From positions 186,001 through 250,000 of the forward strand of contig NZ_CP054490.1 of assembly GCF_013342985.1 (NCBI RefSeq): a stretch of 64,000 nt of DNA, given 5' to 3'. Under the pieces are notes generated by a model, which saw only the letters and a list, made by a program, of their open reading frames with translations, had not been told where the DNA came from and did no database searches. Position 1 is the first letter of the stretch. Every line of letters starts with the position of its first letter. The DNA comes from Candidatus Ruthia endofausta (GTDB taxonomy: Bacteria > Pseudomonadota > Gammaproteobacteria > PS1 > Pseudothioglobaceae). Positions 1 through 8,273 of the stretch are shown here, one piece after another. Both the position numbers and the translations under genes were made by a program.

Positions 1-989
1 GTTGATACTTGCAGGACTTTCATACCTTTTTTGTATTGTCCACTAACGATACGCATAAAAGCAAGACGATCATGGTGTTTTGGATCCATATTGGCTTGAA
101 TTTTAAAGATAAAACCGGTTAATTTGATTTCATCTGGAGCTACTTCGCGAATATCAGACTCTCTGTTTTGTGGTGTAGGTGCGTATTGGATAAAGCCATC
201 AAGCAGATTTTGAATACCAAAGTTTGAAATGGCTGAGCCAAAAAATACTGGGGTTTGTTTACCAGTCAAAAACTCATCTAAACTAAAAGGTGTGGTTGTT
301 TCACGAATAAGTTCAACCTCTTCACGCATTTCAAGGGCGACATCCACGCCTAAAATTCCATCAAGCTGGGGATTGTCAACCCCGTCAATAATAATATTTT
401 CACCAATCTCAGAATTCTTTCCAGTCTCAAATAAATAAACCTGATTTTCAAGTAGATGAACAACACCTTTGAAACGTTTGCCTATACCAATTGGCCAAGT
501 AATGGGCGCACATTCGATATTAAGCACGGTTTCTACTTCATTTAGTAAATCAATCGGTTCTTTGCCTTCACGATCTAACTTATTGATAAAAGTTAGAATT
601 GGCGTGTCACGCAAACGACACACTTCCATAAGCTTAACAGTTCGCATTTCTACGCCTTTAGCAACGTCAATCACCATAAGTGCTGAATCTACTGCTGTGA
701 GGGTGCGATAAGTATCTTCAGAAAAGTCCTCATGCCCTGGTGTGTCTAATAAGTTAATCACATGATCCTCATATTCAAATTGCATGATGGAGGAGGTGAT
801 GGAAATTCCTCTTTCTTTTTCCATCTCCATCCAGTCACTCGTTGCATGTGTGTTGGCTTTTCTTGCTTTTACACTGCCTGCTGTTTTAATCACACCTGCA
901 TATAGCAGTAGCTTTTCGGTAACAGTAGTTTTGCCAGCATCAGGGTGAGAAATAATGGCAAAAGTACGACGTTTGGATATCTCATTCAT
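1..989 (-). CDS. prfC: Peptide chain release factor 3, C-terminus cut by window edge
   Basis: Translational GTPase that recycles RF1/RF2 from the ribosome after termination. Reading leftward from ATG at 987-989, the protein opens with a G1 loop SHPDAGKTT at residues 14-22, followed by the G3 motif [14 protein letters not shown] and the G4 motif [10 protein letters not shown]. The EDTYR stretch after DTPGH distinguishes RF3 from EF-G and TypA. About 329 codons are inside the window; the family is about 525 residues, so roughly 200 C-terminal residues lie outside. Its ATG shares one base with the TAA of the upstream deaminase gene (TAATG), which suggests translational coupling. No lesion is seen in the visible part. 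Confidence 0.95.
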   Translation of the reverse strand, partial: MNEISKRRTFAIISHPDAGKTTVTEKLLLYAGVIKTAGSVKARKANTHATSDWMEMEKERGISITSSIMQFEYEDHVINLLDTPGHEDFSEDTYRTLTAVDSALMVIDVAKGVEMRTVKLMEVCRLRDTPILTFINKLDREGKEPIDLLNEVETVLNIECAPITWPIGIGKRFKGVVHLLENQVYLFETGKNSEIGENIIIDGVDNPQLDGILGVDVALEMREEVELIRETTTPFSLDEFLTGKQTPVFFGSAISNFGIQNLLDGFIQYAPTPQNRESDIREVAPDEIKLTGFIFKIQANMDPKHHDRLAFMRIVSGQYKKGMKVLQVS

Positions 990-1435
990 TAGTCTTTAAT
1001 TACCAGTTCAACACCTGCTTCGGTAAACATTTCTTGTGAAAGTTCCACACTTTGATTCCAATTGTCTAATTCTTTTGATTTTTCTATCACTACTCTTTTA
1101 ATGCCAACTTGAATGATGCCTTTGGCGCATTCTGCGCAAATAGGCAATCCGTAAACATATAAAGTTGCCCCGTTAAGTGAAGTGCCAGAATAAGTGACAT
1201 TATAAATGGCATTCATTTCTGCATGAACCACAAATTTGTATTTGGTTTCTCTGTCATTATAGCGCTCATCGGTATCATGAATGCCTCGTGGAAAGCCATT
1301 AAACCCCTGAGAAAGTACCTCTTTTTTACGACCAACGGTAACTGCACCTACTTGTGTAGAAGAATCTTTTGACCAAGTAGATACTTCTTTTGCTAGTGAT
1401 AGGTAACGCTCATCCCATTTATCCAATATACCCAT
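989..1435 (-). CDS. dCMP/CMP deaminase family zinc enzyme
   Basis: 148 residues with the zinc-dependent nucleotide deaminase signature: HAEMNA at residues 71-76 (His71 ligand, Glu73 proton shuttle) and PICAEC at 99-103 (Cys100 and Cys103 ligands). Length and layout fit the dCMP deaminase/ComEB family, which makes dUMP for thymidylate synthesis. The second ligand pair reads CAEC rather than the more usual PCxxC, so substrate is less certain than fold. The stop overlaps the prfC start by one base and the gene begins two bases after mraY ends, so mraY, this gene and prfC look like one minus-strand transcript. Confidence 0.85.
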   Translation of the reverse strand: MGILDKWDERYLSLAKEVSTWSKDSSTQVGAVTVGRKKEVLSQGFNGFPRGIHDTDERYNDRETKYKFVVHAEMNAIYNVTYSGTSLNGATLYVYGLPICAECAKGIIQVGIKRVVIEKSKELDNWNQSVELSQEMFTEAGVELVIKD

Positions 1436-1437
1436 AA

Positions 1438-2523
1438 TTAGCGTATTTTAATTGATGCTAAACTAACCAGCACTAAAATTAAAGTAACCATCCAAAAGCG
1501 TACAATAATTTTTGGCTCAGACATGCCTTTTTTCTCGAAATGATGATGCAGGGGCGCCATTAAAAAAATACGCTGTTTGGTGCGTTTATACCAAGCAACT
1601 TGAATAATGACAGACAAAGTTTCAGCTACAAAAACACCACCCATAATAAACAGTAAAATTTCTTGGCGAATTAAGATGGCAATCACCGCTAAAATGGCAC
1701 CTAAAGATAACGAGCCTACATCACCCATAAAAATTTCAGCAGGATAAGTGTTAAACCATAAAAACCCCAATCCAGCACCAATAAGTGCTACACAAACAAC
1801 AAATAATTCGCCAGTGCCTGGTATGAATGGCATATTAAGGTAACTTGAAAAATTATAGTGACCACTGAGATAGGCAAGAACAGCCAATGCACCTGATATA
1901 AGCACAACTGGCATAATGGCAAGGCCATCTAAACCATCAGTCAAATTAACCGCATTAGAACTACCAACAATCACAAAATATGACAATATTAAAAAACCAA
2001 CAATACCTAATGGCAATGTCACGTCTTTTAAAAATGGGGTAAGTAATTGTGTTTGAATGGAATCTTGAGAGATTAGCACAATCCAAGTGCTAATCACAAC
2101 AGCACCTAATGATTGAGTTAGAAATTTTATTGAAGAACTTAAGCCATTTGATAGTTTATGCTTAATTTTGAGATAATCATCCGTAAAACCAATAGTGCCA
2201 AATATAATAGAAGTGACAATAACAATCCATAGATAGATATTAGACCAATCGCCCCAAATTAAAACACTAACCATAAATGCAAATAAAATCAGTATGCCGC
2301 CCATGGTTGGTGTACCTGCTTTGATTAGGTGTGATTCAGGACCATCAGTTCTAATCACTTGGCCAATTTGGTATTGTTGTAATCGATTGATAAAAACACG
2401 CCCTAAAGCAAGACTAATAAACAACGCACTTAGCATGGCAAGTACAGCACGAACAGTTAGGTAGTTTAAAACACTAAATCTAGCATCAAACTGAGCAAGA
2501 AAGTTGATTAATTCTAAAAACAT
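1438..2523 (-). CDS. mraY: Phospho-N-acetylmuramoyl-pentapeptide transferase
   Basis: Integral membrane enzyme that transfers phospho-MurNAc-pentapeptide from UDP to undecaprenyl phosphate, forming lipid I. 361 residues, full family length, with many hydrophobic segments. Key motifs are the Asp pair in GFTDDYLK (D115, D116), [10 protein letters not shown] near residue 195 and the cytoplasmic HHHFEKKG near the C-terminus. Normally mraY sits in the dcw cluster between murF and murD; here its neighbours are a cyclophilin and a deaminase, so the cluster has been broken up in this lineage. Start codon is an ATG at 2521-2523. Confidence 0.97.
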   Translation of the reverse strand: MFLELINFLAQFDARFSVLNYLTVRAVLAMLSALFISLALGRVFINRLQQYQIGQVIRTDGPESHLIKAGTPTMGGILILFAFMVSVLIWGDWSNIYLWIVIVTSIIFGTIGFTDDYLKIKHKLSNGLSSSIKFLTQSLGAVVISTWIVLISQDSIQTQLLTPFLKDVTLPLGIVGFLILSYFVIVGSSNAVNLTDGLDGLAIMPVVLISGALAVLAYLSGHYNFSSYLNMPFIPGTGELFVVCVALIGAGLGFLWFNTYPAEIFMGDVGSLSLGAILAVIAILIRQEILLFIMGGVFVAETLSVIIQVAWYKRTKQRIFLMAPLHHHFEKKGMSEPKIIVRFWMVTLILVLVSLASIKIR

Positions 2524-2649
2524 AAAGCTTAATGAATGTCGTTAATTGATAATAATTTTAACTTAAAAATTAAAATAGCCTTTTGCGAAAGATTGCCACG
2601 CTTACTGTTGCCATAAATTTGGTTAAAAGGGGCGATGATGATGTGCTTT
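2524..2649. other. Intergenic spacer between mraY and the cyclophilin gene
   Basis: 126 bp with no start-to-stop gene. On the minus strand one frame stays open across most of the spacer, so it might be a worn-out gene fragment, but the translation matches no family I recognise. The mraY promoter or leader must lie here or further upstream. Confidence 0.4.
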
Positions 2650-3324
2650 TCACCAGGTGTCATTTGGATAGTTTTGCTTGACAAATTTGACTAAGTTTTG
2701 TTTTTTCTGAGTCAGTTTTTTCTCTTCTTTGCTTGTGTATTTTGCATTAGTTGCTTGAAATGCTACCTCATCAGTTTGAAAGTTTTTCGCCTTGTCGCCA
2801 ATACGAATAATGTTAACTTTGCGAATAAAATCGTCTTGTTTAATGCGATTAACCACACTCATACCTCTCACAACACGACCAAAGACAGTATACTTGCCAT
2901 CTAGCCAAGGTGTGGCTTTATGGGTGATAAAAAATTGTGAGCCATTGGTATTAGGGCCAGAATTTGCCATAGATAAAATACCACCACCATCATGCTTAAG
3001 GTCGGTAATTTCATCCATAAATTGATAACCTGGACCGCCAGTGCCATTACCTTTTGGATCACCCCCTTGAACCATAAAATTATCAATCACTCGGTGAAAC
3101 TTTAAGCCATTGTAAAAAGGTTTTCCGATTTGAATATTTGAATGCTTTCTGCCTTGCGCTAAACCCACAAAATTAATCACGGTTAGCGGTGTTTTTTCAA
3201 ACTCAAGTTTGACAGTAATATCCCCTTGATTTGTGTGCAAATTGGCGTATAAACCCTCTTCTAATTTGGCTTGTGATGGCAATGAGATAATCAATGTTAA
3301 TAGTAAGAGTAAGCGATATGTCAT
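2650..3324 (-). CDS. Periplasmic cyclophilin-type peptidyl-prolyl isomerase
   Basis: Catalyses cis-trans isomerisation of X-Pro bonds, here probably during folding of exported proteins. The cyclophilin domain is clear: [15 protein letters not shown] with the catalytic Arg, then [20 protein letters not shown] and [13 protein letters not shown] signal peptide [19 protein letters not shown] supports export. I chose the ATG at 3322-3324 because it starts directly at the signal sequence; a TTG nine codons upstream keeps the frame open but adds an unneeded extension. From the ATG it is 224 residues. A basic C-terminal tail of about 40 residues follows the domain. PpiA-like; no symbol assigned. Confidence 0.88.
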   Translation of the reverse strand: MTYRLLLLLTLIISLPSQAKLEEGLYANLHTNQGDITVKLEFEKTPLTVINFVGLAQGRKHSNIQIGKPFYNGLKFHRVIDNFMVQGGDPKGNGTGGPGYQFMDEITDLKHDGGGILSMANSGPNTNGSQFFITHKATPWLDGKYTVFGRVVRGMSVVNRIKQDDFIRKVNIIRIGDKAKNFQTDEVAFQATNAKYTSKEEKKLTQKKQNLVKFVKQNYPNDTW

Positions 3325-3431
3325 ATCAATAATATGATTGATGAAAAACAATTATGATACCTAAAAACTAAACATAAAAGATACCAACAACCGGTAAAAT
3401 ATGGCTTAAATTTATTGTTACAATAGACTAG

Positions 3432-3674
<243 letters not shown>

Positions 3675-3697
3675 CAAAAACAATCTACGCTTGATTT

Positions 3698-3746
3698 ATT
3701 TATCGTAAAAACTTGATACATAAGTTAATCAGACTTAAACTTATCT
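3698..3746 (+). repeat. Copy A of a short post-gene repeat with weak hairpin
   Basis: Starting about 25 bases after the ferredoxin stop, the sequence has a GTAAAAA, ACTTGAT, TAAGTTAAT series also found just after the RluB-like gene at 31887-31923. Here TAAGTT and AACTTA flank a short loop and may form a weak terminator. A two-copy intergenic element is seen; its function is inferred. Confidence 0.45.
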
Positions 3747-3747
3747 T

Positions 3748-4440
3748 TTAATCAAATGACTTAATCTTTTCCTCACAAAGCCGCTTGGTTAAAGTTTGCA
3801 AGTAAGTCACTTTTTCACTTAAATAGTTTAATTCTTTTTCTGTGATTTTATAATGCTCCGAGTAACGTGCTTTAACATAAGCTTGTTTAAGCAACTGAGA
3901 ACAACAACGTTTAAGCTTGTTGTCTTGTGGAAAGACATTAATACTTCATTTTGATGGACTGTCATGAAGCAAATTGTTGTAAATTATGAGAATAAGGCTT
4001 ATATTGAATAAGCACTAAAGAGAGGCAAGAGTAGTAATGTTCTGTAGCTTGGTGTAAATCAAAAGCTGCTATATTTTAAACTCTTATTCCTTTAATATCA
4101 GTAAAGAAGTATTGTCCTTCTTTTAAGGCACTGTTTACCTCGTCCAAGGTGTGTACAATTAAATTACACTCTGGTTTAAAAGGTGGTGACAAGAAGATTC
4201 TAACTTTATCCCCGATAGTACCCCAAAAATCATAATTTGTAACCAAGTCAAATTGATTAACAATCACTGATATAACCAATCTGTAGTTTATTTACCCATT
4301 TCCCTGTAGCATGTGGGCCATAAAGTAATGACCTTAATGAGTTTACCTGTTTTTTCTTGCCTGAGACGAAGCCTAACAACCTCATTAAACTCTTCACGAA
4401 TGACTTGGACAAATTTGCCTTAGGTGCGTTTGCTTGTTGC
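3748..4440 (-). pseudogene. Decayed nucleotidyltransferase-HEPN (MNT-HEPN fusion) gene
   Basis: Fragments in different minus-strand frames line up, in order, with the nucleotidyltransferase plus HEPN two-domain family. Around 4420-4340 there is a lead-in helix; at about 4340-4270 the NTase core reads LYGPHATGKWVNK then GYISD, a relic of the GSxARGDW and SDxD motifs; after a frameshift, VIVNQFDLV and HTLDEVNSALKEGQYFF follow (4076-4279). After a stop at 4076-4078 the HEPN domain starts with AAFDLHQATEHYYSC and, after two more breaks, ends with AYVKARYSEHYKIT and LTKRLCEEKIKSFD, stop at 3748-3750. At least three frameshifts or stops make it non-functional. The catalytic GS and the Asp pair are damaged. 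Known relatives act as minimal nucleotidyltransferase/HEPN toxin-antitoxin or RNA-targeting proteins. Confidence 0.82.
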
Positions 4441-4676
4441 TAGGCAAGTGATCTATAGGGAGACTCTTATTTATTTTTTAGTTTATAAAGAATGCTTGTT
4501 GTTGATATGGATTATACAGGGACAATTAAAGACACATGGTGTGGGCTGGTTTTAGTTTTAGGCGATGACGTACTTGAATTCAACCGGTGCGTTAGTGTTC
4601 AGTTGACATGATTTGTTAACTATTTTTATTTTCTCACACCGCACAAAGAGCCAATGTGAAGAAATACAACTATTAT
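4441..4676. other. Non-coding gap downstream of the aminotransferase gene
   Basis: 236 bp between the NTase-HEPN relic and the stop of the aminotransferase gene. A plus-strand frame of about 38 codons starts at an ATG near 4493, but it has no ribosome-binding site and no family resemblance, so I treat it as debris. No clear terminator is visible. Confidence 0.4.
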
Positions 4677-5792
4677 TTATTTACCTAAAATTTCCTTAAG
4701 CGCTGATAGGCATAAAACGATATTTTCTTTTCTTGAGGTGTAGCCCATTAAACCAATACGCCAAACTTTGCCAGCATAAACGCCAAGACCCGCACCAATT
4801 TCAAGGTTGTAATCATTAAGTAGGGTAGAGCGAACTTGTGCGTCATCAACACCTTCAGGGATAAACACAGAATTTAATTGTGGCAAGCGGTTTTTTTTAT
4901 TCACTAAGAAGTTAATGCCCATTGCCTCCAAACCATCTCTTAATAGTTCATGGTTTCTTTGATGACGTGCCCAAGAGTTTTCAACACCCTCTTCCAATAT
5001 CATTACTAATGACTCGTGTAAGCCATATAGCGTATTAACAGGTGCAGTGTGATGGTAGGTACGTTTAGCGCCTTTACTCCAATACCTCATCACTAAATTA
5101 AGATCTAAAAACCAACTACTAACCGATGTTTTTCGTGTGCTAAGTTTTTTAATAGCACGCTCACTAAAACTAATAGGCGAAATACCTGGCATGGCGGACA
5201 AACATTTTTGTGTGCCTGAATAAATCGCATCAATTCCCCATTCATCAACACGTAACTCAGTGCCAGCTAAAGAAGTAACAGTATCAACAATAGTAATACA
5301 ATCATACTGGTGTGCAATTTTGCATAAAGCTTTAGCGTCAGATTGTGCGCCCGTTGAAGTCTCAGCATGTACAAAAGCAACAATAACAACATCTGGGTTG
5401 TTTTTCAGGGTTTCTTCTAACTTATCAGCACTAACTGCCTCGCCCCAACTATCTTCAACAATAATTGCCTCGCCTCCCAAACGAGTTACATTTTCTTTCA
5501 TGCGCATACCAAACACACCATTAATACAAACAATCACCTTATCGCCAGGCTCAACCAAGTTGGCAAAACAAGCCTCCATCCCAGCTGAACCAGGTGCTGA
5601 TACAGGCATGGTTAACTCATTTTCAGTTTTAAAGATGGTTTTTAAGCCCTCCTTGATTTCATCCATTAAGCCCACAAAAACAGGATCAAGATGTCCAATA
5701 GTAGGTCTTGCCATAGCGGATAAAATTCTTGGATGTACATCAGAAGGGCCCGGCCCCATAAGTGTTCTTACTGGCGGATTAAATGATTGCAT
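4677..5792 (-). CDS. Class V aminotransferase, alanine/serine-glyoxylate type
   Basis: PLP enzyme of fold type I, 371 residues, matching the alanine-glyoxylate / serine-glyoxylate aminotransferase family. It starts with the family hallmark LMGPGPSDVHPRI, has the substrate-loop region APGSAGMEA, the PLP-pyridine Asp in TIVDTVTSLAG, and the Schiff-base Lys in SGTQKCLSAMPG near residue 195. Such enzymes convert glyoxylate to glycine using alanine or serine. It is divergent from glcDEF, which makes glyoxylate, so the pair reads as a glycolate-salvage (photorespiratory) unit in an autotroph. Exact amino donor cannot be read from sequence. Confidence 0.9.
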   Translation of the reverse strand: MQSFNPPVRTLMGPGPSDVHPRILSAMARPTIGHLDPVFVGLMDEIKEGLKTIFKTENELTMPVSAPGSAGMEACFANLVEPGDKVIVCINGVFGMRMKENVTRLGGEAIIVEDSWGEAVSADKLEETLKNNPDVVIVAFVHAETSTGAQSDAKALCKIAHQYDCITIVDTVTSLAGTELRVDEWGIDAIYSGTQKCLSAMPGISPISFSERAIKKLSTRKTSVSSWFLDLNLVMRYWSKGAKRTYHHTAPVNTLYGLHESLVMILEEGVENSWARHQRNHELLRDGLEAMGINFLVNKKNRLPQLNSVFIPEGVDDAQVRSTLLNDYNLEIGAGLGVYAGKVWRIGLMGYTSRKENIVLCLSALKEILGK

Positions 5793-6081
5793 AATACTAT
5801 ATAGGATTAAAATAAATAAAAAGCTATTATAATGGCTTAGATGTCAATTATTTATGAATTATCGCTTGCTTTATCTGAGGGTATTGCAGATGATTATTAT
5901 GCGAACATTAAATCACCTTCAGAAAATAGAAATAATGAACCATATTTAGATCAAGATTTAAAAACATCTATTTGAAGAGATGGTTAATAATCAGAAATAA
6001 TAGACAATGATATCTCAAAATATAAATGATTTTTACAGTTAATTGGGGAAAATAATATGATTACAATATTGCCTGAAAGAT
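5793..6081. other. Gap with a possible 44-codon ORF upstream of the toxin-antitoxin remnant
   Basis: A plus-strand ORF at 5841-5975 starts MSIIYELSLALSEGIADD. It has no visible ribosome-binding site and I recognise no family. It overlaps the region where promoters for the divergent aminotransferase gene should lie. The rest is A/T-rich and featureless apart from a GGGGAAAATAATATGA stretch at about 6045 that could have been the original start region of the antitoxin. Confidence 0.35.
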
Positions 6082-6270
6082 ATGACAGTGACAGAGGAGT
6101 TATCTACTATGGAGATGCTTTGGAACGACTTGTGTCAACATAGTTCGTTTGAATTGTCCAACTGGCATGAGTCTGTTTTAAATTCATGCGAACAACAATA
6201 TGTAGGTGGTAGTCAGCTTCCTATGAATTGGGAGAAGAATAAGCAACAAATACGCAATAAGATTGAATGA
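6082..6270 (+). CDS. Orphan antitoxin-like protein, addiction module component family
   Basis: 62 residues resembling the PF09720 / TIGR02574 addiction-module component: a short helix carrying MEMLWNDLC, then HESVLNSCEQQYVGG, then the C-terminal MNWEKNKQQIRNKIE. In family members LWDSL and a G...W...K pattern occupy the same places. The frame is open upstream of the ATG as far as a TGA at 6058, and those codons (LQYCLKD) also look native, so the true N-terminus seems to have lost its start codon. The stop overlaps the next ATG as ATGA, the usual antitoxin-toxin arrangement. The antitoxin part is nearly complete; the toxin is not. Confidence 0.62.
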   Translation: MTVTEELSTMEMLWNDLCQHSSFELSNWHESVLNSCEQQYVGGSQLPMNWEKNKQQIRNKIE

Positions 6271-6347
6271 AGATAAAAATATTGCTGATAGCTAAAACAG
6301 ATTTGATTAATGGAAGCCATACAGCAACTTCTAACACAACTACCTAA
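6267..6347 (+). pseudogene. 5' stub of a RelE/ParE-family toxin
   Basis: An ATG overlapping the antitoxin stop begins MKIKILLIAKTDLINGSH, which fits the first strand and helix of the RelE/ParE toxin partner of PF09720 antitoxins (family pattern: I-L-x-x-A-x-x-D-L-x-x-G). After residue 18 the similarity stops and the frame runs into the start of glcD, ending at 6345-6347. The remaining roughly 75 residues of the toxin, with its active surface, are missing. This looks like a deletion that joined the toxin 5' end to the glcD 5' end. Confidence 0.65.
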
Positions 6348-7740
6348 GGGTATTGTCCTTATGAGCAAGGAAAACACTCGTCCGTTTGAGTGTGACGGTT
6401 TAAGTGTGTACAAGCAAAAGCCTTTGGCAGTAGTATTGCCAGAAAATATTGCGCAAATTAAGCAAGTATTGAAAATTTGTAAGGACAATAACACGCCAGT
6501 GGTAACACGGGGTGCGGGGACGGGTTTGGCGGGTGGGGCGATGCCGCTTGAAAATTCAGTTGTGCTGGGTTTGTCTAAGTTAAATCAAGTGAAATCAATT
6601 GATGTGGAAAACCGGTTGGCTGTGGTTGAACCAGGTGTAAGGAATATTGCCATTAGTGAGGCAGTAAGGCAGCACGGCCTTTATTATGCGCCTGATCCAT
6701 CAAGCCAAATTGCTTGTACGATTGGCGGAAATGTTGCTGAAAATTCTGGCGGTGTGCATTGCTTAAAATATGGATTAACAGTGCATAATGTTGAGGCAAT
6801 TAAAATGTTAACCATTGATGGTGATGAGTTAATACTGTCTCGCCAAGATGATGGATTAGGACTATTGGCACTGATGAATGGCTCAGAGGGTTTGTTGGAT
6901 ATTATTACTGAAATTACAGTTAAACTTACATCAAAACCTGCTCTTGCTAGAGTGGTGATGGCAGGGTTTGATTCTGTTCGAGATTGTGCCAATGTAGTAG
7001 CTGATATTATTAAGGCTGGCATTATTCCTGCTGGGTTAGAAATGATGGATAGTTTTGCCATTGAAGCGGCTGAAGGGTTTGCTAAAGTTGGTTATCCGCT
7101 AGATGCCAAGGCGTTATTACTTTGCGAGCTTGATGGCACGCAGACGCAAGTACAAGCAGAACTTGATAGCGTATTAAAAGTCTTATCAGGCGCATCGACT
7201 TTAAAAGTATCTGAAAGTGAAGAAGAGCGACTCAATTTTTGGAAAGGACGTAAGTCTGCTTTTCCTGCAGTGGGTAGATTGTCTCCTGATTATTATTGTA
7301 TGGATGGCACAATTCCAAGGCGACATTTGGCAGATATGTTGGAAAAAATTAACGAGCTGAGCAAGAAATATCAACTCAGAGTCGCCAATGTTTTCCATGC
7401 GGGTGATGGTAATTTGCACCCGCTTATTTTATACGATCTAAATATAGAGGGCGAATTAGAAAAAGTGGAAGAATTCGGTACTGAAATTTTAAAACTCAGC
7501 GTAGATATGGGCGGCACTATCACAGGGGAACATGGCGTGGGTGTTGAGAAGTTAAATGCCATGTGTCATCAATTCAATGCAAAAGAATTAGCAATTTTTC
7601 ACAAAATTAAAGCTGTATTTGACCCTAAATCTTTGCTCAATCCTGGAAAGGCCGTGCCAGAATTACATCGCTGTGCAGAATTAGGTGCGATGCATGTGCA
7701 TCATGGTAAATTGCCTCATACTGAATTGGAGCGCTTTTAA
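6310..7740 (+). CDS. glcD: Glycolate oxidase subunit GlcD (FAD-linked)
   Basis: FAD-binding catalytic subunit of the membrane-associated glycolate dehydrogenase, oxidising glycolate to glyoxylate. 476 residues, near full length. The PP-loop FAD domain shows VVTRGAGTGLAGGAMP near residues 60-75, then APDPSSQIACTIGGNVAENSGG; the C-terminal cap has VFHAGDGNLHPLI and GGTITGEHGVGVEK. Its ATG lies inside the truncated toxin stub, so the upstream deletion has brought it within 40 bases of the antitoxin stop. Its last base is the first base of glcE (TAATG overlap), showing a glcDEF operon. Confidence 0.95.
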   Translation: MEAIQQLLTQLPKGIVLMSKENTRPFECDGLSVYKQKPLAVVLPENIAQIKQVLKICKDNNTPVVTRGAGTGLAGGAMPLENSVVLGLSKLNQVKSIDVENRLAVVEPGVRNIAISEAVRQHGLYYAPDPSSQIACTIGGNVAENSGGVHCLKYGLTVHNVEAIKMLTIDGDELILSRQDDGLGLLALMNGSEGLLDIITEITVKLTSKPALARVVMAGFDSVRDCANVVADIIKAGIIPAGLEMMDSFAIEAAEGFAKVGYPLDAKALLLCELDGTQTQVQAELDSVLKVLSGASTLKVSESEEERLNFWKGRKSAFPAVGRLSPDYYCMDGTIPRRHLADMLEKINELSKKYQLRVANVFHAGDGNLHPLILYDLNIEGELEKVEEFGTEILKLSVDMGGTITGEHGVGVEKLNAMCHQFNAKELAIFHKIKAVFDPKSLLNPGKAVPELHRCAELGAMHVHHGKLPHTELERF

Positions 7741-8273
7741 TGTCAAATCGAATTAATCAATTACAACAACTGATTAAAGATACTAATAATTTACACATTA
7801 ATAGTGAATGGTTAGCGCATACAGGTGTGATTGAATATTTTCCAGAAGAGCTGGTCATTACAATCAAAGCTGGCACTAAAATTAGTGATATTCAAACTCA
7901 ATTAGCTAAGCATAACCAAACGCTACCATTTTTTATAAAAACGGTTGATATGAGTATTGGTGCTGCTTATGCGCACGGTGCTCAGGATTTATCAGATTGC
8001 GTGCTAGGTGTGAAGATTATTGATGGTACTGGGGAGTATTTAAACTTTGGTGGCCAGGTGATGAAAAATGTAGCAGGCTATGATGTGGCACGTTTATTGG
8101 TTGGCTCAAAAGGCAAGTTGGCTGTAATTACACAAATTAGTTTTAAGGTTATGCCAATCTCTTATATGACCCAATTATCAGCACCCATTAAACGAGCAAT
8201 CACCTCACAATTGCACCAACAAATTGAGCAAAAATTAAAACAAGTGTTTGATCCTAGGGGTATTTTTAACTAA
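7740..8273 (+). CDS. glcE: Glycolate oxidase subunit GlcE, internally shortened
   Basis: FAD-binding accessory subunit of glycolate dehydrogenase. Only 177 residues, against about 350 in the family. The N-terminal FAD domain is present: TIKAGTKISDIQTQLAKH, then the GAAYAHGAQDLSDCVLGV and GGQVMKNVAGYDVARLLVGS segments. Directly after KVMPISYMTQLS the protein jumps to a C-terminal EQKLKQVFDPRGIFN, the normal GlcE/GlcD ending. The middle half, the cap domain, is therefore gone while reading frame and both ends are kept. TAATG overlaps join it to glcD and glcF. It is either a streamlined working subunit or an early pseudogene. Confidence 0.85.
   Translation: MSNRINQLQQLIKDTNNLHINSEWLAHTGVIEYFPEELVITIKAGTKISDIQTQLAKHNQTLPFFIKTVDMSIGAAYAHGAQDLSDCVLGVKIIDGTGEYLNFGGQVMKNVAGYDVARLLVGSKGKLAVITQISFKVMPISYMTQLSAPIKRAITSQLHQQIEQKLKQVFDPRGIFN

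Noticed and set aside
5260-5832. Long plus-strand frame opposite the aminotransferase gene
   Set aside because: It lies wholly inside a well-conserved minus-strand enzyme and has no protein family features; a shadow frame.
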